A DNA stretch of 35,089 nt from NCBI RefSeq assembly GCF_000321045.1, contig NZ_HE578947.1, forward strand, positions 67,150 to 102,238. Direction: 5' to 3'. This document shows positions 18,937-27,335 of this stretch, one piece after another; the stretch's first letter is position 1, and each line of letters begins with the position of its first letter. Position numbers and translations under genes: made by a program. Source of the DNA: Phytobacter massiliensis JC163 (GTDB taxonomy: Bacteria; Pseudomonadota; Gammaproteobacteria; Enterobacterales; Enterobacteriaceae). The notes under the pieces are model-generated. The model saw only the letters and a list, made by a program, of their open reading frames with translations. It was not told the DNA's origin and did not search any database.

Positions 18937-21762
18937 CTATTTCAACATAGGCTTAAGGAAGCGCGCCGTGTGCGAGGCTTCGCATTCGGCGACGGTTTCC
19001 GGCGTGCCGGAGATGAGGATCTCGCCGCCGCCGCTGCCGCCTTCCGGGCCGAGGTCAACAATCCAGTCCGCGGTTTTAATGACGTCGAGGTTGTGCTCGA
19101 TAACCACGATGGTGTTGCCCTGATCCCGTAGCTGATGCAGAACGTCCAGCAACTGCTGGATATCGGCAAAGTGCAGGCCGGTCGTCGGCTCATCCAGGAT
19201 GTAGAGCGTCTGGCCGGTGCCGCGCTTCGACAGCTCGCGGGCCAGCTTCACGCGCTGGGCCTCGCCGCCGGAAAGGGTGGTGGCTGACTGCCCCAGGCGG
19301 ATATAGGTCAGGCCCACGTCCATCAGGGTTTGCAGCTTACGCGCCAGCGCCGGTACGGCGTCGAAGAACTCGCGTGCCTCTTCGATAGTCATATCCAGTA
19401 CTTCATGGATAGTCTTGCCTTTGTACTTAATCTCCAGCGTTTCGCGGTTATAGCGTTTGCCTTTGCACTGGTCGCACGGCACGTAAATATCCGGCAGGAA
19501 GTGCATCTCGACTTTGATCACGCCATCGCCCTGGCAGGCTTCGCAGCGCCCGCCGCGCACGTTAAAGCTGAAACGGCCAGGGGTATAGCCGCGTGAACGC
19601 GACTCCGGAACGCCTGCGAACAGTTCGCGCACCGGGGTGAAAACGCCGGTGTAGGTCGCCGGGTTAGAACGCGGCGTGCGGCCAATCGGGCTCTGGTCGA
19701 TATCGATAACCTTGTCGAAATGCTCCAGCCCCTGCACATCGCGGTAGGGAGCCGGTTCGGCAATGGTCGCGCCGTTGAGCTGGCGCTGGGCTATCGGGAA
19801 CAGCGTATCGTTAATCAGCGTCGATTTCCCGGAGCCGGAAACGCCGGTAATACAGGTGAACAGCCCCACCGGCAGGGTGAGGGTGACATCTTTCAGGTTG
19901 TTACCGCGCGCGCCGGTCAGCTTCAGCACTTTTTCCGGATCGGCCTTCACCCGCTGCTTCGGCACGTCAATTTTGCGCTCGCCGCTCATGTACTGGCCGG
20001 TCAATGATTCCGGCACCGCCATGATTGCTTCCAGCGGGCCTTCTGCGACCACCTGACCGCCGTGCACGCCAGCGCCTGGGCCGATGTCGATAACGTGGTC
20101 GGCGGCGCGAATCGCGTCTTCATCGTGCTCGACCACAATCACGGTGTTGCCAAGGTTACGCAGGTGAATGAGCGTGCCGAGCAGGCGCTCGTTATCGCGC
20201 TGGTGCAGGCCGATAGAGGGCTCATCCAGCACGTACATCACGCCCACCAGCCCCGCGCCGATCTGGCTTGCCAGACGGATACGCTGGGCTTCGCCGCCGG
20301 AGAGGGTCTCTGCCGAACGGGAGAGGGTCAGGTAGTTCAGGCCGACGTTCACCAGGAATTTAAGGCGATCGCCAATCTCTTTCAGCACTTTCTCAGCGAT
20401 TTTCGCCCGCTGCCCGGAGAGCTTCAGATTGTTGAAGAAATCCATCGCGTGGCCGATGCTCATATCTGAGATGGTCGGCAGGGCGGTGTTCTCCACAAAG
20501 ACGTGGCGCGCTTCGCGCTTAAGGCGGGTGCCGTCGCAGGTGGCGCAGGGACGGTTGCTGATAAACTTCGCCAGCTCCTCGCGCACCGCGCTTGATTCCG
20601 TCTCTTTATAGCGGCGTTCCATATTATGCAACACGCCTTCGAACGGATGACGACGTACCGAAGTATCGCCGCGATCGTTCATATACTTAAATTCAATGGA
20701 CTCTTTGCCGGAACCAAACAGCACCACTTTCTGCACGTTGGCGTTCAGGGTGTTCCACGGCGCTTCGACGTCGAACTTATAGTGGTCCGCCAGCGAGCGC
20801 AGCATCTGGAAATAGTAGAAGTTACGACGGTCCCAGCCGCGGATCGCGCCGCCAGCCAGCGAAAGCTCTTCGTTCTGAATAACGCGAGCCGGGTCGAAAT
20901 ACTGCTGTACGCCGAGGCCGTCGCAGGTCGGGCAGGCGCCTGCCGGGTTGTTGAACGAGAACAGGCGCGGTTCCAGTTCACGCATGCTGTAGCCGCAAAT
21001 CGGGCAGGCGAAGTTAGCCGAGAAGAGCAGCTCTTCGGCTTTCGCATCGTCCATATCGGCCACCACCGCCGTCCCGCCGGAGAGTTCCAGCGCGGTTTCG
21101 AACGACTCCGCCAGACGCTGGGCCATATCTTCCCGCACCTTAAAGCGATCGATAACCACCTCGATGGTGTGTTTCTTTTGCAGTTCAAGCTTCGGCGGGT
21201 CGGAAAGATCGCAGACTTCACCGTCGATACGCGCGCGGATATAGCCCTGGCCCGCCAGGTTTTCCAGCGTTTTAGTGTGCTCGCCTTTCCGCTCTTTAAT
21301 GACCGGCGCGAGCAGCATCAGGCGTTTGCCTTCCGGCTGCGCCAGCACGTTGTCTACCATCTGGCTGACGGTCTGCGCCGCCAGCGGCACGTCGTGATCC
21401 GGGCAGCGCGGTTCGCCCACGCGAGCGTACAGCAGGCGCAGGTAGTCATGGATTTCGGTGATGGTGCCGACGGTGGAGCGGGGGTTGTGCGACGTTGATT
21501 TCTGCTCAATGGAAATCGCAGGCGAAAGCCCTTCGATATGGTCGACATCCGGCTTTTCCATCAAGGAGAGAAACTGACGGGCGTAAGCGGAGAGTGACTC
21601 AACGTAGCGACGCTGCCCTTCGGCATAGAGGGTGTCGAAAGCCAGTGACGATTTGCCTGAACCCGACAGCCCGGTTACGACAATCAGTTTGTCGCGTGGG
21701 ATGACGAGATTGATATTTTTGAGATTGTGGGTGCGCGCGCCCCGAACTTCGATCTTATCCAT
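18937..21762 (-). CDS. uvrA: UvrA, excinuclease ABC damage-recognition ATPase
   Basis: A 941-residue protein (E. coli 940) that finds bulky DNA lesions and loads UvrB for nucleotide excision repair. Two ABC ATPase modules: Walker [10 protein letters not shown] (31-39) and GVSGSGKST (about 640), each with an LSGGEAQR signature (about 490 and 830). Zinc modules are [10 protein letters not shown]...CPTCDG in the first half and CEACQGDG...CDQCKGK in the second. ATG 21762 ([17 protein letters not shown]) is the family start. It is divergent from ssb with an SOS box between, and convergent with yjbR with abutting stops and no visible terminator. Long opposite-strand frames are shadows. Confidence 0.98.
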   Translation of the reverse strand: MDKIEVRGARTHNLKNINLVIPRDKLIVVTGLSGSGKSSLAFDTLYAEGQRRYVESLSAYARQFLSLMEKPDVDHIEGLSPAISIEQKSTSHNPRSTVGTITEIHDYLRLLYARVGEPRCPDHDVPLAAQTVSQMVDNVLAQPEGKRLMLLAPVIKERKGEHTKTLENLAGQGYIRARIDGEVCDLSDPPKLELQKKHTIEVVIDRFKVREDMAQRLAESFETALELSGGTAVVADMDDAKAEELLFSANFACPICGYSMRELEPRLFSFNNPAGACPTCDGLGVQQYFDPARVIQNEELSLAGGAIRGWDRRNFYYFQMLRSLADHYKFDVEAPWNTLNANVQKVVLFGSGKESIEFKYMNDRGDTSVRRHPFEGVLHNMERRYKETESSAVREELAKFISNRPCATCDGTRLKREARHVFVENTALPTISDMSIGHAMDFFNNLKLSGQRAKIAEKVLKEIGDRLKFLVNVGLNYLTLSRSAETLSGGEAQRIRLASQIGAGLVGVMYVLDEPSIGLHQRDNERLLGTLIHLRNLGNTVIVVEHDEDAIRAADHVIDIGPGAGVHGGQVVAEGPLEAIMAVPESLTGQYMSGERKIDVPKQRVKADPEKVLKLTGARGNNLKDVTLTLPVGLFTCITGVSGSGKSTLINDTLFPIAQRQLNGATIAEPAPYRDVQGLEHFDKVIDIDQSPIGRTPRSNPATYTGVFTPVRELFAGVPESRSRGYTPGRFSFNVRGGRCEACQGDGVIKVEMHFLPDIYVPCDQCKGKRYNRETLEIKYKGKTIHEVLDMTIEEAREFFDAVPALARKLQTLMDVGLTYIRLGQSATTLSGGEAQRVKLARELSKRGTGQTLYILDEPTTGLHFADIQQLLDVLHQLRDQGNTIVVIEHNLDVIKTADWIVDLGPEGGSGGGEILISGTPETVAECEASHTARFLKPMLK

Positions 21763-21845
21763 TCACCTTTCCCGGTAGTGACTCGGCATGCCTGGTTTGT
21801 TTGAAGGACAACCGGCAGAAACGGCTAATTATGACACAATTTAAC

Positions 21846-21861
21846 CTGTTTGAATATACAG
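21846..21861. promoter_or_regulatory. LexA (SOS) box between uvrA and ssb
   Basis: On the uvrA strand this reads CTGTATATTCAAACAG (CTG-N10-CAG), preceded by TA to give the TACTG half-site. It lies 84 bases before the uvrA start and 150 before ssb. In E. coli one box at this place controls uvrA and an SOS-responsive ssb promoter. Confidence 0.93.
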
Positions 21862-22010
21862 TATTGGAATGCATCTTCCGTTGGAATGTGCAACAATATG
21901 TCGTTCGCGTAAGCGATCTGGAATCCGCCTCGCAGCTATTAAAATAGCGCATGGTAATGGTACAATCGCGCGTTTACACTATTAAGAAATGATTTTCAGG
22001 AGACCCGATC

Positions 22011-22550
22011 ATGGCCAGCAGAGGCGTAAACAAGGTGATTCTCGTCGGTAATCTGGGGCAGGACCCGGAAGTACGCTATATGCCGAGTGGTGGCGCAGTA
22101 GCCAACATTACGCTGGCAACTTCCGAATCCTGGCGCGATAAGCAGACCGGCGAAATGAAAGAGCAGACTGAATGGCACCGCGTTGTGCTGTTCGGCAAAC
22201 TGGCGGAAGTGGCGGGCGAATACCTGCGCAAGGGCTCTCAGGTCTATATTGAAGGCCAGCTGCGTACCCGCAAATGGACGGATCAGTCCGGCCAGGAAAA
22301 ATACACGACTGAGGTTGTGGTTAACGTTGGCGGCACCATGCAGATGCTGGGCGGACGCCAGGGCGGCGGCGCACCGGCAGGCGGCAATATGGGCGGCGGT
22401 CAGCAGCAGGGCGGTTGGGGCCAGCCTCAGCAGCCGCAGGGCGGCAACCAGTTCAGCGGCGGCGCGCAGTCTCGCCCGCAGCAGCAGCAGTCCGCACCGG
22501 CGCAGTCTAACGAACCGCCAATGGACTTCGACGACGACATTCCGTTCTGA
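22011..22550 (+). CDS. ssb: SSB, single-stranded DNA-binding protein
   Basis: A 179-residue protein that binds ssDNA as a tetramer during replication, recombination and repair. The OB fold covers residues 1-112 ([40 protein letters not shown]). A Gly/Gln/Pro-rich linker follows, and the acidic tip DFDDDIPF that recruits partner proteins is intact. ATG 22011 has AGGAGA 8 bases upstream. A -10-like TACAAT is at 21961-21966. A terminator begins 32 bases after the stop. Confidence 0.98.
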   Translation: MASRGVNKVILVGNLGQDPEVRYMPSGGAVANITLATSESWRDKQTGEMKEQTEWHRVVLFGKLAEVAGEYLRKGSQVYIEGQLRTRKWTDQSGQEKYTTEVVVNVGGTMQMLGGRQGGGAPAGGNMGGGQQQGGWGQPQQPQGGNQFSGGAQSRPQQQQSAPAQSNEPPMDFDDDIPF

Positions 22551-22582
22551 TCTGCCCTTGTATCAGCGGAAAATCGCATCAG

Positions 22583-22606
22583 GCCCCGTTCCGACGGGGC
22601 TTTTTT
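22583..22606 (+). terminator. Rho-independent terminator of ssb
   Basis: GCCCCGT-TCCG-ACGGGGC with six T directly after. Confidence 0.95.
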
Positions 22607-22621
22607 GTGGCGCTGAATAAG

Positions 22622-22656
22622 TAGCCCGGATAAGGCGCTTTTGCGCCGCATCCGGG
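22622..22656. repeat. REP-type palindromic element after ssb
   Basis: TAGCCCGGATAAGGCG, a short loop and CGCCGCATCCGGG form the imperfect palindrome typical of enterobacterial REP elements. The core GCCGCATCCGGG recurs at 30514-30525 and 30569-30580. It sits between the ssb terminator and the yjcB terminator. Confidence 0.8.
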
Positions 22657-22680
22657 AAAACAGGCGTGACTACAAACAAT

Positions 22681-22707
22681 AAAAAAGCGCCCCACGGGCG
22701 CTTTTTT
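22681..22707. terminator. Bidirectional terminator between ssb and yjcB
   Basis: AAAAAAGCGCCC-CAC-GGGCGCTTTTTT is symmetric, with a T-run on each strand. It ends two bases from the yjcB stop and serves yjcB on the minus strand, with back-up for ssb on the plus strand. Confidence 0.92.
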
Positions 22708-22708
22708 A

Positions 22709-22990
22709 TCAGGTAATGACCATCGGCCAGTCCGGCGGCGCTTTTTGCGACATCTCGGTCATGACATTCAATACGTTATGCCACACCGCCGACACATCCA
22801 TCATGGTAATACCCAGCAGGCCGGTGGCGAACCAGCAGGCCGCGACCAGACCACAGCCGCTACTGATTACCGCAAGCCCGATGTAATCGGCTTTACGAAA
22901 ACGAATGTTCAGCGTGCTGGCCATAAACATCAACACAGCGCTCAATATCTGCCAGCGCAAAAGCACAACGCTGGTGGTTAAAGTAGCCAT
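22709..22990 (-). CDS. yjcB: YjcB, small inner-membrane protein
   Basis: A 93-residue protein, the same length as E. coli YjcB and clearly its orthologue (MATLTTSVVLLRWQILSAVL, RFRKADYIGLAVISSG, WFATGLLGITM, ending WPMVIT). Two or three transmembrane segments are visible at about residues 5-27 and 37-63. No function is known. The start ATG at 22990 has GAGGATGG upstream. It is transcribed away from a 656-base gap and towards a symmetric terminator. Confidence 0.93.
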   Translation of the reverse strand: MATLTTSVVLLRWQILSAVLMFMASTLNIRFRKADYIGLAVISSGCGLVAACWFATGLLGITMMDVSAVWHNVLNVMTEMSQKAPPDWPMVIT

Positions 22991-23115
22991 GAAACCATCC
23001 TCAAAAAGAATTTACTTAAAGCGGACGGGCTGATGCCGGAGACCTGAACATTGCAGGCGCATAGTCCGTCGAAGGAGAGTAAGAAACTGAAACGGCGTTT
23101 CTTGTCTCGAAGAAG

Positions 23116-23131
23116 TGTGAACTATATCACA
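23116..23131. promoter_or_regulatory. CRP binding site in the yjcB-pdeC gap
   Basis: TGTGA-ACTATA-TCACA is a perfect match to both CRP half-sites at the right spacing, with flanks AAG and TTTG close to the full consensus. Its centre is about 133 bases before the yjcB start and 523 before pdeC. The rest of the 656-base gap (22991-23646) holds no gene I can defend. It contains a 60-codon open frame (ATG 23171 to 23353) with a good AAGGG ribosome site but no recognisable sequence, and an AT-rich stretch at 23400-23560 that probably carries the pdeC promoter. Confidence 0.75.
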
Positions 23132-23646
23132 TTTGTTCTTTTATTCGCCAGAGGGGAAAAGGGTAAAATCATGCCCTTTATGGCCGAACCAGCCCGGACG
23201 CCCGGCGGACGATACTTCAATTTTGCTTACGTCTTAATGGGCTCAACAGCAACGACGTGGTCACGGCGCTATGCCTTTCATCTGTGCGTTTTATGCTCAC
23301 CAGCCATTAATTCGCTAACTTTTCACGCCGCCACCATCGAGATGAAAAAATAGGCAACGGGCCTCTTCTTTTTGTATCGTGCCGGAAGTTTGAGTTAATC
23401 AATTATTCTCTGTTGCGTTAACGTAAAGCACCTGTGGAAAGCTGGATAAATATTTTCCTTAATATAAACGCGACGCACACTTTCAGTTTGCCTTACGGAC
23501 GGATAATATCGTCATAACCAAATATTAGGTTTTTAATGAAAAAAGTCAGTTGCTAATGTCTTGTGATTCATGCAACGTAATCACCTGTTTATCAAAGCAT
23601 CCTGCCTTACATTACAGGCACACTAAATGCAGGGATATAGGCGGAA

Positions 23647-25218
23647 ATGAATCGTAGCGTGCATCGCAAGGTGCTAAGGGTCGTCGGGATCGTCCTGGTA
23701 GTGCTGCTGCCGGTGATGCTGTCGCTATGGTTTGCTCACGTCCGTGCAGTAAAAGAAACCAGCACCCACCTTCGTTCATTTGCGCAACTGGCATTAGATA
23801 AAACAGAACGGGTAATTGGCCAGGTTGAAACCGTGCGTAGCGCGGCAGATAAATATCATGGACAGGTTTGTTCACCCGCGCACCGCGAGTATATGCTCAA
23901 TATCATTCGCAGCAGTTTGTATGTGGCTGATTTAATCTATGCTCACGGCGACCATTTTCTCTGTTCCACTTCTTTTGCCCCAGCGCAATCGTATGCTATT
24001 TCGCCTGCGGAGTATAAACCTCATCCAGATATTGCGGTTTATTACTACCGGGATACGCCGTTCTACGCGGGGTATAAAATGGTCTATGTGCAGCGGGGAA
24101 ATTATGTCGCGGTAGTCAATCCCCTCTCTTATAGCGAAGTCATGTCGGACGATGCCTCGCTGGAGTACGGGCTCTATGACACGGTGACCGGGCGCTTTTT
24201 TTCCGTCAGCCAACAGGCAGACCACCACGCGCTGGAAAAGCTTATTCAGAATAACGACCTTACTTTCCAGCAGGGTCAGCGCTTTTATACGGTAGCCCAC
24301 TCCGGCAAGCGGCCCGTTGCCATTATTGTTTCCACTTCCAGCGACAACTATTTTCAGAATCTGTACCACCAGGCGGCGCTCACGCTGCCGCTGGGAATGA
24401 TCAGCAGCATCATTATTCTTCTGCTATGGTCACGAACGCGGCGGGAGTTTAATTCTCCACGCCGTCTGCTACACCGCGCGCTCACTAAACACCAGTTAGA
24501 ACTCCACTACCAGCCGATAATTGATATAAAAAATGGACAGTGCGTCGGTGCCGAGGCGTTATTACGCTGGCCTGGTTTTAATGGTCAGGTGATGAGCCCG
24601 GCAGAATTTATTCCCCTGGCGGAAAAAGAGGGAATGATTGAAAGAATTACCGATTATGTCGTTGATGAACTGTTTGAAGATTTAGGTGAGTTTCTTGCGG
24701 CGTGGCCCCAACTTTATATTTCGATCAATTTATCAGCAGCTGATTTCCATTCCTCACGGCTGATTGCGCTTATCACCAATAAAACCCGGCAGCATTCCGT
24801 TCGTGCTGAACAAATTAAAATCGAAGTTACTGAACGCGGCTTTATAGATGTGCCAAAAACCACGCCGGTTATTCAGGCGTTTCGCCAGGCGGGGTATGAA
24901 GTGGCGATTGATGATTTTGGCACCGGCTATTCTAACCTGCACAATCTTTACTCTCTGAATGTCGACATTCTTAAGATTGATAAATCATTTATCGACACCC
25001 TGACCACCAACAGCACCAGCCACCTTATCGCCGAACATATCATTGAAATGGCCCACAGCCTGCGTCTGAAAATCATTGCGGAAGGTGTGGAGACCGCAGA
25101 GCAGGTAACGTGGCTGCTCAAGCGCGGCGTACAGTATTGTCAGGGCTGGCACTTTGCGAAGGCGCTGCCGTCTCAGGATTTCAAAGCCTGGGTTTCGCAG
25201 CCGCCCGCGCTAAAGTAA
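23647..25218 (+). CDS. pdeC: PdeC (YjcC), CSS-domain EAL cyclic-di-GMP phosphodiesterase
   Basis: A 523-residue inner-membrane enzyme that degrades cyclic di-GMP. Helix 1 is residues 9-30, a periplasmic CSS domain covers about 31-240, and helix 2 is about 244-261. The EAL domain runs from about 272. In the periplasmic part Cys75 and Cys106 (CST instead of the name-giving CSS) should form the redox-controlled disulfide that regulates family members. The EAL catalytic set is complete: E303-A-L, N361, E393 (EVTE), D422-D423 (DDFGTGYS), K446, E482 (AEGVE) and Q499. So it should be active. ATG 23647 has AGGCGGAA upstream. It ends 15 bases from the soxS stop, the genes converging without a clear terminator. 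Confidence 0.94.
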   Translation: MNRSVHRKVLRVVGIVLVVLLPVMLSLWFAHVRAVKETSTHLRSFAQLALDKTERVIGQVETVRSAADKYHGQVCSPAHREYMLNIIRSSLYVADLIYAHGDHFLCSTSFAPAQSYAISPAEYKPHPDIAVYYYRDTPFYAGYKMVYVQRGNYVAVVNPLSYSEVMSDDASLEYGLYDTVTGRFFSVSQQADHHALEKLIQNNDLTFQQGQRFYTVAHSGKRPVAIIVSTSSDNYFQNLYHQAALTLPLGMISSIIILLLWSRTRREFNSPRRLLHRALTKHQLELHYQPIIDIKNGQCVGAEALLRWPGFNGQVMSPAEFIPLAEKEGMIERITDYVVDELFEDLGEFLAAWPQLYISINLSAADFHSSRLIALITNKTRQHSVRAEQIKIEVTERGFIDVPKTTPVIQAFRQAGYEVAIDDFGTGYSNLHNLYSLNVDILKIDKSFIDTLTTNSTSHLIAEHIIEMAHSLRLKIIAEGVETAEQVTWLLKRGVQYCQGWHFAKALPSQDFKAWVSQPPALK

Positions 25219-25233
25219 CCCTCCCGGCGACCG

Positions 25234-25557
25234 TCACGCATGATGACGATAGTCGCTGGGTGTCCGGTCAAACTCACGGCGAAACACCCGGGAAAAGGTC
25301 TGCTGCGATACATATCCCAGATCCATTGCAATATCAAAGATGGGACGCTGTGTAGTGCGCAGCGCTTCCGCCGCCAGCAATAAACGACGTTGACGAATGT
25401 ACTCCCCGAGCGTCTGGTGCATCACGGTGCGGAACATCCGCTGCAGATACCACTTCGAATAACCTGACTTCCGGGCAACGGCATCAATATTCAACGGTTG
25501 GTCGATATGTTCATCAATCCATTCCGTCAGGGTGTGAATGATTTGCTGATGGGACAT
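25234..25557 (-). CDS. soxS: SoxS, AraC-family activator of the superoxide response
   Basis: A 107-residue single-domain AraC/XylS activator with the same length as E. coli SoxS. It carries two helix-turn-helix motifs (LNIDAVARKSGYSKWYLQRM; DIAMDLGYVSQQTFSRVFRR) and has no ligand domain, so activity follows its concentration. It activates redox-defence, efflux and repair genes. It is transcribed divergently from soxR from the SoxR-controlled promoter in the 78-base gap. Confidence 0.97.
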   Translation of the reverse strand: MSHQQIIHTLTEWIDEHIDQPLNIDAVARKSGYSKWYLQRMFRTVMHQTLGEYIRQRRLLLAAEALRTTQRPIFDIAMDLGYVSQQTFSRVFRREFDRTPSDYRHHA

Positions 25558-25596
25558 AGATCTGCCTTTTTCGATTCATTTTTTAACCTGCTGGCG

Positions 25597-25627
25597 AGTA
25601 TAATTCCTCAAGTTAACTTGAGGTAAA
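25597..25627 (-). promoter_or_regulatory. soxS promoter with SoxR operator
   Basis: The operator CCTCAAGTTAACTTGAGG is a perfect 18-base palindrome (25606-25623). On the soxS strand the -35 TTTACC (25627-25622) and -10 TATACT (25602-25597) are 19 bp apart, the overlong spacing by which MerR-family activators work through DNA distortion. The operator also overlaps the soxR leader, whose ribosome site lies at 25625-25631. Confidence 0.96.
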
Positions 25628-25635
25628 GAGGTTTT

Positions 25636-26094
25636 ATGGAAAAGAAAACGCCGCGTATAAAGACGCTGCTTACCCCCGGCGAGGTGGCGAAGCGTAGCGG
25701 GGTGGCGGTTTCCGCGCTGCATTTTTACGAGAGTAAAGGGCTGATAAAAAGCACCCGTAACGCGGGCAATCAGCGCCGTTACCGACGGGATGTGCTGCGT
25801 TATGTGGCGATTATCAAAATTGCTCAGCGTATCGGTATCCCGCTGGCGACCATTGGCGATGCCCTGGGCGTCCTGCCGGAGGGGCACACGCTGAGCCCGA
25901 AGGAGTGGAAGCAGCTCTCTTCCCAGTGGCGTGAAGAGTTAGATCGCCGTATCCATACCCTGGTGGCGCTACGGGACGAGCTGGATGGCTGCATCGGCTG
26001 CGGCTGTCTGTCGCGCAGCGATTGCCCGCTGCGTAACCCCGGCGACCGCCTCGGCGAGCAGGGAACCGGCGCACGGTTGCTGGAGGATGATTAG
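25636..26094 (+). CDS. soxR: SoxR, [2Fe-2S] MerR-family redox sensor
   Basis: A 152-residue sensor (E. coli 154) that activates soxS when its iron-sulphur cluster is oxidised by redox-cycling compounds. The MerR winged helix is at residues 11-80 ([33 protein letters not shown]), followed by a dimerisation helix. Cluster ligands are C119, C122, C124 and C130 in [15 protein letters not shown] 25636 is the family start. It is divergent from soxS. The E. coli C-terminal EQN is replaced by DD. Confidence 0.97.
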   Translation: MEKKTPRIKTLLTPGEVAKRSGVAVSALHFYESKGLIKSTRNAGNQRRYRRDVLRYVAIIKIAQRIGIPLATIGDALGVLPEGHTLSPKEWKQLSSQWREELDRRIHTLVALRDELDGCIGCGCLSRSDCPLRNPGDRLGEQGTGARLLEDD

Positions 26095-26107
26095 TCAAAC
26101 CGCCGCC

Positions 26108-26241
26108 AAAAAAACTAAAAGCGCCCACCTGGGGCGCTTTAGTCGTCCGGTCTTTGTCTTTCTCTCTATCCCACTCGTATGGGAGGGTTTCCCCCGACAT
26201 CAGCACCCCTTTGCATGTGGGAGGTTCCGGATTGTGCTGAC
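26108..26241 (-). ncRNA. ryjA: RyjA-like small RNA, downstream of and opposite soxR
   Basis: The minus strand from about 26241 to 26108 (about 134 nt) has the features of the E. coli sRNA RyjA, encoded at this place. A promoter is visible (-35 TTGGTT, -10 TAGAAT at 26253-26248, 17-bp spacing). The body has GGGGG-AAA-CCCTCC and CCTCCCATACGAGTGGG hairpin potential. A terminator AAAGCGCCC/GGGCGCTTT (26140-26118) is followed by TTAGTTTTTTTGG. The end comes close to, but does not clearly overlap, the soxR stop. Its target is unknown. Exact ends are inferred from promoter and terminator positions. Confidence 0.7.
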
Positions 26242-26362
26242 ACTTTTATTCTAGTCTTTGCTTAAAAAATAACCAAATTCAGGGCGCGTCTTTTTAATAA
26301 ATTTTTCATCCAACCAGCAGGCTTTCCTATAGTTAATATGAATAAACTATCGGGAGTCGGCC

Positions 26363-27037
26363 ATGCTCAAAGTACACCACCTCAACCAGTCGCGATCGCA
26401 GCGTGTGCTTTGGGCGCTGGAGGAATTAGAACAGCCTTATGACATTGTTCGCTATCAGCGGGAAAAAACCATGATGGCGCCGGAATCCCTGAAGAAAGTT
26501 CACCCGTTGGGTAAATCGCCGGTGCTGGAAGATAACGGGCTGGTCATCGCCGAGTCCGGGGCGATTCTCGAATACCTGCAGGAAACTTATGACCTGCACG
26601 GTCAATTCAAGCCGCAGGAGAAGGCGGCCCGCCAGCAGTACCGTTTCTGGCTGCACTATGCAGAAGGGTCATTAATGCCGCTTTTGCTGATGAAGCTGGT
26701 CTTTTCCAGCCTCGGCAAACCGCCTGTGCCGTTCGGCTTTCGTACCATTGGCAAGGCGCTGGGCGGCGGCATCCAAAAAGCCTGGCTCAACAAACAGCTC
26801 GCTACTCATGCGCGCTTTATGGAGGCAGAGCTGGCGGCGCGCCCGTGGTTTGCGGGGAACACGCTCACTATGGCCGATATCCAGATGAGTTTTCCGGTCT
26901 TTGCGCTGCTGGCCAGAGGCGGCATTGATCATCTTCCTCACCTGCAGGCCTGGAAAGCGCAGGTTGAAGCGCGCCCGGCATGGCAGCGTGCGGTGGAAAA
27001 AGGCGGCCCGTTCGAACTCCCCGGCAGCGAAAAATGA
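26363..27037 (+). CDS. Glutathione S-transferase family protein
   Basis: A 224-residue cytosolic GST. The N-terminal thioredoxin-fold domain (about 1-80) has the glutathione-binding HPLGKSPVLEDNG and the ESGAILEYL segment. The all-helical C-terminal domain has the capping-box region of WFAGNTLTMADIQMSFPVF. It belongs to a bacterial group I cannot name more closely. It is not at this position in E. coli K-12. Placement beside soxRS suggests a role in redox or electrophile defence, which is inference. ATG 26363 has CGGGAGTC upstream; TATAGTTAATAT just before may include its -10. No clear terminator follows. Confidence 0.85.
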   Translation: MLKVHHLNQSRSQRVLWALEELEQPYDIVRYQREKTMMAPESLKKVHPLGKSPVLEDNGLVIAESGAILEYLQETYDLHGQFKPQEKAARQQYRFWLHYAEGSLMPLLLMKLVFSSLGKPPVPFGFRTIGKALGGGIQKAWLNKQLATHARFMEAELAARPWFAGNTLTMADIQMSFPVFALLARGGIDHLPHLQAWKAQVEARPAWQRAVEKGGPFELPGSEK

Positions 27038-27065
27038 TCGTGAAATGTTGCAAAGTTGCGCAGCG

Positions 27066-27225
27066 ACGATAACGTTTGCGCACCTGTCGGTCATTTCTTC
27101 ATCGTCATAAGTAAAATTTAGCGAAAAGCGGTAAAGTTCAGTTGAAAAGCGGCCTCCGATCGCTGGATAATCGTTTGCCTTTTTTTGACCATCCGTTTTG
27201 TATGCGCGGAGTTAAACGTTTGCTT
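27066..27225. promoter_or_regulatory. Three PurR-like operator candidates upstream of ghxP
   Basis: Compared with the PurR consensus ACGCAAACGTTTGCGT: ACGATAACGTTTGCGC (27066-27081) matches 13 of 16. AGTTAAACGTTTGCTT (27210-27225) matches about 12. GGATAATCGTTTGCCT (27165-27180) matches fewer but resembles the E. coli glyA site. Centres are 99 and 45 bases apart. They lie in the 298-base gap before ghxP, a purine-base permease gene, where PurR control makes sense. I could not place a clear -10/-35 pair. Confidence 0.5.
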
Positions 27226-27335
27226 TGGTGACACCCCTTCGTCACAACGCGGCTCAGGAAGACGACGTTTAACAGGCAGTGGACTGTCCGCCGCCCATAC
27301 CAACGAACGATAAAAACTCTCAGGGGATGTTTTCT

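Noticed and set aside
20626..21498. A 290-codon open frame opposite uvrA
   Set aside because: It is antisense to conserved uvrA coding sequence and has shadow-type composition; similar frames occur opposite plsB (5349-6044), ghxP (27455-28237) and yjcE (28892-29701).
23051..23353. A 100-codon frame in the yjcB-pdeC gap
   Set aside because: It begins with TTG and has no recognisable sequence. Its ATG-started part (23171-23353) has a good ribosome site but no other support, so it is mentioned only as a possibility.
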